Notes under the pieces: generated by a model
Told to the model about the DNA's origin: nothing
The model's database searches: none
The model's input: only the letters and a program-made list of their open reading frames with translations
Source of the DNA: Pomacea canaliculata
Taxonomy: Eukaryota; Mollusca; Gastropoda; Architaenioglossa; Ampullariidae
Length of the DNA: 64,000 nt
Direction of reading: 5' to 3'
NCBI RefSeq assembly: GCF_003073045.1
Contig: NC_037597.1
Location: forward strand, 451,501 to 515,500
In this document: positions 52,877-63,394 of the stretch, piece by piece
Position numbering within the stretch: position 1 is the stretch's first letter
Layout: every line of letters starts with the position of its first letter
Translations under genes and position numbers: made by a program

Positions 52877-55077
52877 ACAATTACCTGTGCACATGAACAT
52901 TCACACATCAAGAAGTCATAGGCTTCCAGTAGTATTTAAGGAACTTTATGACAAACCCCAAAAAACTTGGATTAGTTTTAACTGAAGAGTATCAAAGTGG
53001 TTGGCTGGTAAAGGCTAAAATGTTCCTTGGTCTATCTGCTGAACATTGCTTGTGATGGAAAGTTGAAATTGCTATCACTTATGTGAAAGAAGTGAGAGAG
53101 ATTGTGAATGAATAAGGGAAATAATCAGATAAATACATGGTTGCAGATTAGCAGCACTGCCATTTTCAAAGGGATAACATGTTTGAATAAGAGGTGGAAA
53201 TGTAGAATGTGTTTTTCCTAACCTAATCACCCACCTGCCAATGTAGTCACGGTGTAAATATTACATTGCAAGTTAAATTACAATCCAGTCTTGCGATCAA
53301 GTTGCTTTGTTTTTTCTCTTTCCAAATAAAGACATATTTAAATAACTTTGCTGCATATGCATACTTGTGAATGACACTGGAGTGCATTTATTTACTTAGA
53401 ACAATGGAATAAGTGATAGGTACACAAAACAACCATAAACTTTAATTAACAGCATTAAAGTTCACAGTATAATGTGTTCCACATTCACATCGGGTGACAA
53501 AAATTATGTTACTTATGTGATGTCTTCTATTTCTTTATCAGTGTAATTTTCACTAAGAGACAGAACCTTTATTCATGAATCTGGCTTGATAGTTTTCTAG
53601 TGGGTATGCTAGCATACTGTCCCTTTGGAATCTTCATGGCTGTTTGGTCAATGAGTAGTTTAAGGAAAGTCTTAGCTTTCCAAAATATTTGCTTTCCTTT
53701 TTTTTTTTGGTGGGATGGGAGCGATGTCACCAAAGTCAAAGACAACACTTGGCATCATAAAGTATCTTGGTGTATAGAAAGTTAGTCCTAATGGGTACAA
53801 TATTTCATTATTTTTTTTTAATATATTTTATTGGCATACCTGAATCATGTATACCCACTTTCTATAACTTATAAATTATGAAAATATTTCACTCTTTGTA
53901 ATGCTTACATGTTTATCAACTACTTCAGCATGGTATACAAGAAGCTAATTATCTTGTGAATAAAGTAACTTTAGGTTATTTAGGAAAATGCCACACCTTT
54001 ACTTTGTCAAGTGATGCAGTCTACCAGTGAAGGTAATGTTTGGTTCTGCTCATGCATCATGTTTAGAATTAAAATGTCTCACCTAATCAAAAGCATCTTA
54101 GGCTGACAGGTTTCTTAGCTTTACTGCAGTCTTCAGTTAAGACCGCCTGTGCAACACAGCCCTGGTTTGAATGTCACATAAAATTATTTGAAACAGTTGT
54201 TTGCCTACTTGTTTTAGGTCTTTCTATGCACTACAAACAGCTCCAAGTATAAAGTGAGCAGTTTCGTAAATTTCAGTTTGGGGTGGCGGGGGGGCTTGTC
54301 TGAGAGATCATCAATATCAATAAAACAGACACCATTATCACAACAGATTAAGATGGAGAAGGGTATCAGCTTTGTCGTTTGAGAGACAGCCAAGCCATGC
54401 TGCAATGAGGTGTAAAATCAATGTGAGACTGATGTACAATTACAACCTTCAAAGATACCAAGATTCCATTGTAAATTAACAATCTTTTGGCTGGAGCTTT
54501 ATTTTTAAATCTTGTGTATATTTATCTAGAGGTAAGAATATATGTATCTTGGAATGCCTGCAGACAAATCATGCTAGGACAGCTAGGTAGTTCTGTCTTC
54601 GCTGCGTCAGTTTATGGAGGATGTAAACTACCAATTCTGTTCCTTCAGTCATTTTTTGGAGTTAAATCTGTAAACTACACTACATTTGAATTTATGTAAG
54701 CCATCCAATTCTGTCACCATTATGCTTATAAAGGTTAAATATGGCAAGTTGTTCAGCATTATCATAGTCTGATATAAAGATGGAAGGCTGAAGCAATACG
54801 GTAGTTCTTCTCATCATTGACTTGCTAAAGAATGCATGTACACATTGGTGCAAAATATCACAAATTACTGATATTGTCAAATGAGACAATATACTTGCTC
54901 TTTATCATCACCTAACAGACACAGATGTTTACTCTCTTTGCATGGCACATTAATTTATATTCATTTACAAACATATGACTGCCACTGTCATAAGCTAGCA
55001 TAGTGGGCTGGGAGACAAATAAATGGGGTCCCCAACTGCTGAAGTTCACACAGCCACAGGTTAACCTTGCCAACACC
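52877..55077. other. Intergenic, nothing recognised
   Basis: AT-rich. Frames are short (for example plus 54487-54699) and without motifs. A G-rich patch GGGGTGGCGGGGGGG lies near 54279. Confidence 0.4.
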
Positions 55078-55640
55078 CTGCAACCTCACAAAAGAATCTA
55101 GGTTGACAAACACTATCAACAACAAACTGCAGACCTTTACCAACGCCTACGCCATATTCTGGGAATATTATTGCTTGAAAGGATCAACAGCAGCCTGTGG
55201 AAAAGAACCAACCAGAATGCCACTAGCCAGGACATCACGAAGAACAAATGGGGGGTGGACAGGACACCCTGCGCAAACCAGCTGACACTATTGTCAGGCA
55301 GGCACTTGACTGGAACCCAAAAGCGAGGTAAAGGACGTATGAACCACATGGGCCAACTGAGTGGGGTTGCTCTATACTGGATCCGCTGGTGAGGTGGTGT
55401 TGAGGCCCTATGCTCCTTGAGGAGTAGGGGGGGGGGGGAATTGGTGTTTTACGCCGTGCCAGCAACTGAGGCTATATTACGGCAAGCAGCCAGCCCTGTA
55501 AACAGATGCCACGTGCAGAGAAAGAACAGCGTGCCCGAGACGAGAAATGAACTCTGGGCAGCCAGCCTTCACTGTATTGGCGACAGGCGCTAACCGTTGC
55601 GCCACGGGACCGCTTTCCTTGAGGAGTAACAAGAAATAAA
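55078..55640 (+). mobile_element. LINE family C, copy 3 (3' fragment, split by a SINE)
   Basis: Matches the last ~350 bases of copy 2 (LTNTINNKLQTFTN, RINSSLWKRTNQNATSQDIT), ending CCCTATGCTCCTTGAGGAGT. It is interrupted at 55427-55615 by a SINE and resumes with CTTGAGGAGTAACAAGAAAT. Small deletions relative to copy 2. Confidence 0.85.
55427..55615 (-). mobile_element. SINE family S, copy 5 (inserted in LINE C tail)
   Basis: A full-length ~189-bp copy with 13-bp TSD TCCTTGAGGAGTA at 55414-55426 and 55616-55628. Reverse reading: A-box TGGCGCAACGGTTAGCGCC, B-box-like GAGTTCATTTCTC, body, then TTACGCCGTGCCAG on plus near its 3' end and a terminal run of C (G-run 55427-55438 on plus). This copy defines the family limits. 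Confidence 0.92.
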
Positions 55641-55727
55641 CTAAAACTATGCCTGGTAACAAATTAGTCAAAAGATTACATAATATGAACAGAAATGAGC
55701 AAAAATGTTTTCCTTGTTGTTTTTTTA

Positions 55728-55775
55728 TACCATGCTAGCAATGAAGACTATATCATTGCAAGACACATTTCATTT
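55728..55775 (-). mobile_element. SINE family S fragment
   Basis: TTTTATACCATGCTAGCAAT, GAAGACTATATCATTGCAAG is the 3'-end portion of SINE S (compare 55447-55485). Confidence 0.55.
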
Positions 55776-56038
55776 AAATAATAGGGAAAAAAATGAGGGT
55801 GTACTACAATAACAATATTGCTAAATAATATGAACTAATGAAAAATATGGAAAATGAATGATATAAAAGGGAAAGTTGTGTTAAAAGTGTAGTGTGCCAT
55901 GTAATAAAAGACCATTATTCAAAAAGATGTGAATTAAAGTAAAACTTTAAATCTGATGGTAAAGCTTTATCATCTTTAAAAATGAAACAAAAAAGCCGGT
56001 GGAGTGGCCATAAATAAGATACACAATGAGTCAGCCAT

Positions 56039-56080
56039 TTTGCGACCCTATGCTCGTCAAGGAGTAACAAGGAATAAACT
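56039..56080 (+). mobile_element. 42-bp solo LINE family C tail with 13-bp TSD
   Basis: Consists only of the family C 3' terminus (GACCCTATGCTCGTCAAGGA, GTAACAAGGAATAAACT). It is flanked by perfect 13-bp repeats ATGAGTCAGCCAT at 56026-56038 and 56081-56093. A severely 5'-truncated insertion. Confidence 0.93.
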
Positions 56081-56093
56081 ATGAGTCAGCCAT

Positions 56094-57829
56094 AAAAATC
56101 ACTGCTGGCGAATGCTCTGGATGCTGGTACATATGCAACCGCAGAAGGTCCGTAACACCAGGGACAAATAGATTGGGGTTCTCCTCTTAACAGATGTCAC
56201 AGGAAATGAATATATGCGACACGAGGAGACCTACCGTCTGGTGACACCAGTGACAGCTAAGAACCAGGTGATTGGCAGATCAAGTGGCCTGGTCAGCTTG
56301 AACATGGCAAAAGAAGAGGGAAATGGCATAGTAGTAGACAGACGAAGGCCTCAGAGGACACCCATTTAATATCTCAACACAAACACAAGTGGATGGCCAT
56401 TTCGCAATGACTGCCAACTAAAAAACTGCTTCCACAGAGTCACTCACTACGCAACGATCATCCTCTAACATGGGTCACTTTGACAGAGGACTTCAAGGAA
56501 GCCACAGAGAAGAGAAACCAATGAAAAAGGAGGCATGATGGGAAAAGAAGACCGAAGAAAGACCTGTATAAACAGACAATAGGAAAGATAAAGCAGCTGG
56601 ATAAAAGGGGAAAAGAATACAGATGGCAGGTTCATGACAAGAGAGAATGAACAAGAGAAACGTGTAGGCTGGCTCACTCAGAGAGGCTTCAACAGGAAAC
56701 AGAAGCAAAAATGTCTATACTCTGTGAGGTCAGTGTCACACCAGAGCAAATGTGAAAGCTGGTAGTTCTTGCCAATGGCGTTGGTTTGTATGGTTGATGA
56801 AAGTAGTGTCCCTTCCTGGCTGCCGGGGATGGCTTTGTGCTATTTTTTAAAAGTTTGTGTGATCCAAAGATCAACATCAACTTTGGTGTTTTCTGCTGCC
56901 TTGTGCTTTTTGTATTTGATTGTTCTGTGGCTGCACTTAGTGGTTTCCACCTGTAGAAAACACCTTCCACTAATGGTCTCTTCTTCAGCCTATTGTCGGG
57001 GTCATCTTTTCCAGTTTTTGTTTGTTTGTTTGTTTGATGGGAACTGATTACATCACGGTGACAAAGGTGAGACTGCTTTTTCTCTGCAATTTAAACTTGT
57101 TATTTTTGATCTATTAACACTTCCCTCTTCTATAGGCTTTGCATTTCAGCACTAAATTTCCTGCCACATTTAGATTTTGGATTTGTGCATTGTACACGTC
57201 CACTGCACTCCTGATGAAATGTGTCTTTATTCTGCCTCTTGCTCTGTGGATTTTCTTGACTTCTTCATTATAACTCATACTTCCTCAGTTCCTGAATTAA
57301 AAACCTGGTGCCCATAGTAGTTATTACTGGATTGCGTTGTTTTTGAAGAGCCTTGATTAAGGGAAAGACACTATCAAAATCTCAATATTATTATTATTGT
57401 TATTATTATGCAAAAGCAGGAATGTTTAAAGGTTTGGTGTGGTCCCTGAAAACTATCTTTCACAGGAGATTCTTTAAAAACCCGTTCTTCATTCATGTCT
57501 TATGTTTTTTAAATATTTTTGCACATTAATGTGTATCCTTTCTACATTGCAGAGATTCATGCCTCTAGCTCACTTTGCAGATTTACAACGTAACATTGTT
57601 GTGTAATTGTGTAATCTATCTTGTACACCAGTCACACTAAGCAATCACTCTATAAATCGAGAGTCCAGCAGAAAATTTCCATCTGTTGTACAGCTTACAA
57701 GGTCAGTATTCTGTGCAAACCAGTTGCACTATGAAATGTTTAGCTGTAGAGTTGTAGTAGCTATGTAAATATCAATCAGTCCCTGTGCAGTCGGGCAAGG
57801 ACTGTATTGTGCTACCACAGCAAACCATT
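56094..57829. other. Intergenic and BCKDHA 3' flank
   Basis: Includes an unrecognised repeat-like stretch (56100-56500) with moderate GC. The segment adjoining 57829 is probably BCKDHA 3' untranslated sequence; a reverse AATAAA lies at 57226-57231. A Tc/TTG run (TTTGTTTGTTTGTTTG) is near 57020. Confidence 0.4.
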
Positions 57830-58006
57830 TTATGTCATTTTATCGTACTGCTCCAATGGGTAATGTTCTTTGTGTTCTGTGACATGCTTTTTCATGGCCT
57901 GCATCTGCTCCTTCAGACTTGGGTGCATGTCAGTGTACACATCGTGAAACATTGAATCAGGACTTGGCTTTTTTCGCCCTTCTGCTTCAGCAAAAGCCTT
58001 CATCAC
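57830..58006 (-). CDS. BCKDHA: BCKDHA last exon (stop)
   Basis: 59 codons: [58 protein letters not shown] and TAA. Acceptor TTTTTCAG. HYPLxxxDK is the family C-terminus. Confidence 0.95.
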   Translation of the reverse strand: MMKAFAEAEGRKKPSPDSMFHDVYTDMHPSLKEQMQAMKKHVTEHKEHYPLEQYDKMT

Positions 58007-61000
58007 CTGAAAAACAAAAAGCGAATCTTTGAAAATGTATTTTAAGTTTATGTAGTTATAGAAATTATAAAGATCTGAATCTGCTATATAGATCGATGGC
58101 TAAGGAAGTAAAAAGAAGATAAAGCTGTCAAGACCACTCTAATAAAGGAACTGACATTTTTATCATCTCAAAGCCTGAGAAACATGGAAACAATATTTCA
58201 CTTGTAATAAATATGTCTTTTCTTCCTTAGGGTTGATATTAGCCATCTTGTGGTCAATGTCTTCTGCATTTGACTCTTCTGCTTTCTGAGCAACCTTAGA
58301 CTAATTAAGTTCCCACATAACTTGTGAAATCTCTCACTTTAAAACAACACACAAATTCCCATTCCACTGAGATTCAGAATCCTGTCTTAAGAAAACTATA
58401 AAGACTAATGATGTGCTTAAAATCATGAAAGCCTCATTTGCAAAATACTGTTTAACACAAGACTGTTTGTCCTCAAGGAGAATGCATCATTCACACATCA
58501 TCAATCACTCTTTAATACTGACCATCTTCCTGGACTCCATTTTCCAATTCTGTTCTGCATCATCGTTCCACCACTTTTGCAAGACCATAAAATGGCGTAG
58601 TCTGGTGATGGGATTATCCTGCTGGTCCCAGTAACTGACTTCATCTACTGACCGGTAGGCTGAGCTATCATCGGATGTGCTATGATGTCCAATCCTAAGG
58701 ACCATGACAGAACATGGGCGAAAATGATAATACAGCACTATGTGATCATGTAATCGAAAATAACACACAAAATAACTCAGTACTAAAATGAGTAATGTTA
58801 AAGAAGGTGTATAAAGAATTAACTGTGATTGTTAGTTGGTTGGTTGACACTGTCCAAAGAATCCAACCTCAGATGAATTGTCAGTGGTGTGTGTGTGATG
58901 CTGCACGAACACACATGGATATCCTTGATGTAAGTTTGTCTGTATTATATATATATAATTGTCACTTGCCCATATATTTTTTTTTTCTCATTTGCTAATA
59001 TTTTTCACTGTTGACATCTTTAACACTGCACCTTATTTTCAACTTCTACTTTTGTTCAAATCACCCACTGGGACAATAAAGTTGGTCATTGTCATTGTGC
59101 CAGCTACTGAAACTATATCAGGGTGAGAGAACATAATCATACACTAAAAAGTTTAGGAAAAAAACCCCCTAGGTTAAATAATAATAACATCTTCATTAAT
59201 AAAAGCCAACATAAGAAGCAAGAATAACATAAAATGGTAAGTAATAGGTAAAGAAGGAGCATTGTAACTGAAAAAGCCACCAGTAAACTGAACCTTAAAC
59301 CAGAATCAAACAAAACACAAAACTTTAAATCTGATGGTAAAGCCATATCCTCTTTAAAAATAAAACAATAGCTGCTAATGGGACAGCTCTAAATAGGAAA
59401 AACAAAATGCCTGCTGCAAAAAATTACTGGCGGTTTTTTGGATCTGGATTCTTCCAATAAAGTTAGTGAACTCAGACAATCACATGTCTATGATAACGAC
59501 ATAGTAATTTCTCAAGTATATATGTATATATTTCTCAAGTATATATATATATAGCTATAGTGGGTCATGGTCAACAAGTCACAGGGGCTGATGGGATCTG
59601 TAGGCGTGTCTTGCACTGTTGTGCTGTTCAGTTGGGCGGAGTTAAATGTAGACAAAACAAAAGTAGTAAATATAGACTTTAGGAGAATCAAAGCGGATTT
59701 TGTTGCTGCCAGTGTGATACATAGCAAACTTGTAGAAACTGTCAACTCTTTCAGGTACCTGGGAACTATTTTTGATTGTGAGCTCAAATGGAATTTACAC
59801 ACCGAACACATCGTTAAACATGGCCAACAAAGAATGTACCTTCTGTGTAAGCTCAATAAATTTTCAGTTAGTCAAGCAATCATAGGCCGTTTCTACCAGT
59901 CGTTTATTGAGTCTTTTATCTTTTTCATTTGTCTGCTGGTTTCATAATCTCTCTGTCCATGATAGGAATAGTCTGAACAGTATTGTCTACATCTGTTCTA
60001 AGATCATTGTTATCAAACAGAAGGATTTAGCTTCTTTCTGTGATCAACAAATAGTAAGCAAAGCATCACACATCTTCTCAATACCTGAACATGGAGTAGC
60101 AAGAGAATTTGTATTATTAAGCTCAGGAAAACATTATTCCATGCTGATATGTAAAAGTAATAGACAACTGACATCATTTGTGCCATCTGTGGTCCAGCTG
60201 CTCAACCTCAGACGAAGTGTCAGTGGTGTATGTGTGTGATGCTGTAGGTGCGCACATGATTATTCTTGATGTACGTTTGGTGTTTGTTTTGTATTATATA
60301 TGTAATTGTCACTTGCCTTCTTTTTTCATTGCTAATATTTTTCATGTTGACATCTTTTAACACTGCACCTTGCAAGGAACTTTATTCTTACTTTTATTTC
60401 TAACTTTTACTTTGTAACTAGAGTACCTTCCCATGTTCAAATTGCCTACTGGGACAAATAAAGTTGTGACTGCAATTGACCAGGAGACTGGCAACCGACT
60501 TTGGTGGCCTGGTCCGCTCGGATATTGCCCAAATGAAAACAATGTCCTTGCTGCAGAGGACTGTGTAAAGTTGAACCACGAGAGAGTGGTCAAAACAACT
60601 AGAAAGAAGATCTTTGAGAGTAGAAAATGAATTTGAAATGGTCACGAAGTTTTGCTCCAAAGAATGGTGAACGTGCTGCAAGGCTAGCAATTTTACTTCC
60701 TGGACCACTGTGAGTACAGTGCCATTAACAGAGATAGATGGGTTTGGAAACATGCCTTGAAGTCTACCAAAGTGGATGTATGCTGACTATGCAGGAGAAA
60801 ATTTTAATCTGTCACCCACTTTGCATGCCGTTTATGTACAGCTGAAGACAGTGTTCCACACTAGGTAGGGATTGGTCTCCATGAAGAACAAAATCAAAAG
60901 TTCATAAGTTTCATATTGCAACACAGTAATTCTATCTCTAACTGTTAAATATCTACCTTAATTCTGGAAAAAACTTGTAAAAACATCCAAAATATAAAAG

Positions 61001-62857
61001 TATTAAAATGATAACTCATTAAAGAAACAAAGAAATACAAAAAGTGGCAACAACTGGAAAGTGCTTGTGGCATGGCAACAGAATTAATGCACAACACTTT
61101 ACACATATTTACTCTCTATCCAAGCACAGAACTGAAAGATGACACAAGAGGAGCATTAAACATCTTTGTCAAATTATATTAAATATGATAATAACAGAAT
61201 CTGTAACAAACATGCTTAAAAGTGAAATTCTTAACTTCTAACCGACAACTAGCCAGGAAAAACAATGAAAGTAAGAAAATTACTGTCAAATTGTGACTAG
61301 TGTGGTTAAATAAGGCTTCTTATTTTGAGACTACTAACTGTGATTAGTATGGTTAAATAATACTCCACATGGTTGTGATTAGTGTGGCTAAAGAACACTC
61401 CATATTTTTGTCATTAGTGTAGAATTACAGACGAATCTCCAAATAAGGACACGAAGAACAGCCTCATATTACGAACAGCGATAAGAACATAAGAACAGAG
61501 TCATATTACTAACAGCTAAAGATAAGGACATGAAGAACACTAACAGTAATATTGTTTTATTGGAAATACAGCTTAATGCATAACTGAGGACTCACCTGTA
61601 GGTCATTGCTTCAATGAGAACTGGTCGATTCTGAGTGAGGCAAATATCACGAGCAGCTTTTGTTGCATTGTAGACAGCAAAGACATCGTTACCATCCACA
61701 CGCACTGTGGGAATTCCATACCCACGACCACGAGCAGCTTTTGTTTCAGCAAACAAAAAAAGTATGTGCCAGCACAAAAATAAGTACGCACACACACACA
61801 CATACAGAAACAAAAAAGAAAGTTCTGGTCTACCATGAACAAATGTTGCCACCCTATGCTCCTCAAGGAGTAACAAGGAATAAACTAGAAAGTAGCATCA
61901 ACAAAATGAGAGAATACAAAAGAGAAGCACACTAGGTGCACAATAGATATTTAGCTACTAGCTGGTCTTTCCTTAAAATAAATTTATATTACCGACTCTC
62001 ACTGTCCATCATAGTCAAACTGTGTAACAAAAGTAGTGAAGATGTAGGCCTTACCTATTCCATCACCTCTGTATTGGTCTTTAGTTGGTGTTGAAATGGC
62101 ATAGCCATTATTGCGACTGAAAGTTAAGAAAAAAGTTACAAATCAACCATAATAAAAACAAGTTTGCTATAATTACAAATAACACTACACACCTTTTAAA
62201 GCCCTTGATTAATGCTGAAAACCATGTACCACATTTTGATGGCAGGAACACTGCCTATTCCTCCTAAAGTCAGCATGTTGCTATATAATCACAACCGCCA
62301 CCACCACTGCAGCATTCTATCTATCTAATCCTCTTCGTGCATCAGGTTGCACATAAGGCCTCAACCAGAGTCCGCCACCGAAGTCGATCGGCTGAAACCC
62401 GCTCCAGGTGACCCCATGTCCAGCCCTTTCCTTTCATCTCCCTTTCCACTGTTCTTCTCCAAGTTTCCTTTGGGCGGCCTCGTTTTCTTCGGCCGTCTGG
62501 AGTCCATCGTAGGGCGACTGTGGAGAGGTCTGCTGTCTGCTGGCGGAGCATATGTCCAATCCCTCGCCAACGCCTTTGTTGAACCCACAGGGGACTGCAG
62601 CATTACCACTATAACATTACCAGGACAAGTACTCCCCAAAGACAGCATGCTGCTACATCATCACCTCTACCATCACCACTATAACATTACCAGTGCCAAG
62701 ACAACTACTCACCAGAAGAAGATGATAGGACAATCCAGAACAGCTGCAAAGTTGAGAGCAGCATGAGCATCTCCTTCAGATGCCGCCCCTTCCCCAAAGA
62801 AACAGATGGCCACCAACCCCTTCTGCTGGAGCTTGAGGGCATATGCTGCGCCAGATG
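57830..62857 (-). CDS. BCKDHA: Branched-chain 2-oxoacid dehydrogenase E1 alpha (3' five exons, partial)
   Basis: The mitochondrial-matrix E1 alpha subunit, with beta, decarboxylates the 2-oxo acids of Leu, Ile and Val using thiamine diphosphate. Exons 62857-62713, 62116-62055, 61737-61596, 58694-58523 and 58006-57830 join in phase to a TAA stop. Visible: the ThDP motif [18 protein letters not shown]...CRNN (GEG, 26 residues, NN), [19 protein letters not shown], the regulated loop [19 protein letters not shown] containing the serines phosphorylated by BCKD kinase in mammals, and a C-terminal helix ending HYPLEQYDK. The N-terminal half, including transit peptide, is beyond the right edge. Introns carry several LINEs, the one between the third and fourth visible exons being 2.9 kb. 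Confidence 0.95.
58523..58694 (-). CDS. BCKDHA: BCKDHA exon with phosphorylation loop
   Basis: Completes Arg, then [57 protein letters not shown]. Acceptor CCTTAG, donor GATG|GTCAGT. Confidence 0.96.
58855..59105 (+). mobile_element. LINE family E 3' end (copy in BCKDHA intron)
   Basis: CAACCTCAGATGAATTGTCA to GGGACAATAAAGTTGGTCAT. Colinear with 60200-60470 (CAACCTCAGACGAAGTGTCA to GGGACAAATAAAGTTGTGAC), so both are 3' ends of one LINE subfamily. Confidence 0.75.
59600..60470 (+). mobile_element. LINE family E (L2/Rex-like) RT C-terminus and 3' end
   Basis: A plus frame reads [60 protein letters not shown], then across a frame slip [20 protein letters not shown] and [17 protein letters not shown]. 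The K..EL..DFR and F+FLG...L.W blocks followed by SFVP...LLN are the usual L2/Rex order. It lies in a BCKDHA intron, antisense to the gene. Confidence 0.8.
60480..60760 (-). mobile_element. LINE RT fragment, minus strand
   Basis: The frame reads [40 protein letters not shown], like the 'P.I...G..L..V...KLLG...D..L.F..H' section after the FADD box. Diverged; a family different from E. Confidence 0.45.
60761..61595. other. BCKDHA intron, remainder
   Basis: AT-rich. A short imperfect tandem (GACTAGTGTGGTTAAATAA / GATTAGTATGGTTAAATAA / GATTAGTGTGGCTAAAGAA) lies at about 61297-61395. Otherwise nothing recognised. Confidence 0.45.
61596..61737 (-). CDS. BCKDHA: BCKDHA exon AARG...EAMTYR
   Basis: Encodes [46 protein letters not shown]. 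The acceptor ACAAAAG has its T-rich tract 15 bases upstream. The donor is ACAG|GTGAGT. The 17 bases spanning the acceptor recur inside the exon (see findings). Confidence 0.94.
61852..61886 (+). repeat. Solo LINE family C tail
   Basis: ACCCTATGCTCCTCAAGGAG, TAACAAGGAATAAAC is the cleanest copy of the family tail; no RT body and no clear TSD. It lies in a BCKDHA intron. Confidence 0.75.
62055..62116 (-). CDS. BCKDHA: BCKDHA exon RNNGYAIST
   Basis: Completes Cys, then [20 protein letters not shown]. The NN closes the ThDP motif. Acceptor TTTCAG, donor ATAG|GTAAGG. Confidence 0.95.
62317..62593 (-). mobile_element. LINE family B, copy 2 (3' 277 bp)
   Basis: Perfect 11-bp TSD ACTGCAGCATT at 62306-62316 and 62594-62604. 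The minus strand reads [20 protein letters not shown] (shifted frame), [20 protein letters not shown] and [12 protein letters not shown], then the TAGATAGA-type tail. Severely 5'-truncated. In a BCKDHA intron. Confidence 0.92.
62713..62857 (-). CDS. BCKDHA: BCKDHA exon with ThDP motif
   Basis: Encodes [47 protein letters not shown]. Acceptor GATGTTAG, donor TCTG|GTGAGT. The first two bases complete a codon split with an exon beyond the window. Confidence 0.95.
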
Positions 62858-63394
62858 CTAACATCAAGGAGAAACAACAGAAATTAAACAGCATATAGAC
62901 GTTAATATCAAGGCCAAGCACAAACACTAATCAGCATACAGATGCTAACATTAAGGTGAAACCACAGAGACACTAACCAGCATACAGATCAAAGTTCCCA
63001 TAGATATGAATTTAATGGATTTCTTTGCACAAAATGGCCAACAATTGCATCCTTCTGGCATGTCAGTTAACACTGAGCCACAAGTCAGAATGTGGCACAA
63101 AGTTTATGGAACAATTTACCTAATCAATACATCTAGTTATAAAATTAAGAATTAGCAGCTGCCTACTGCAAATCACTTTCAATTCAATAAGAACATTTAC
63201 TGTATCGGACTTCTACTAAAGCTTGTTAAGTTTAGGCAACAAAGTACCTTGCTTTAGTAATAATTCAGTGTTCAGCATTTGAAATCTTATCTATTTCATT
63301 GAGTACTTATAAGCAAATGTTTGTGTATGTACAAATAGTGAGACAATTTTAGACAGAAAGCCAAACTTTTTCTGACATCAGGAAAGAATGGGTT
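62858..63394. other. BCKDHA upstream intron, nothing recognised
   Basis: AT-rich. The partial tandem CAGCATATAGACG / CAGCATACAGATG / CAGCATACAGATC lies at about 62888-62992. The next upstream BCKDHA exon is not visible. Confidence 0.45.

Noticed and set aside
62347..62766. 139-codon plus-strand frame
   Set aside because: Antisense of the LINE B fragment (62317-62593) running on into intron and the BCKDHA exon side. Not a gene.
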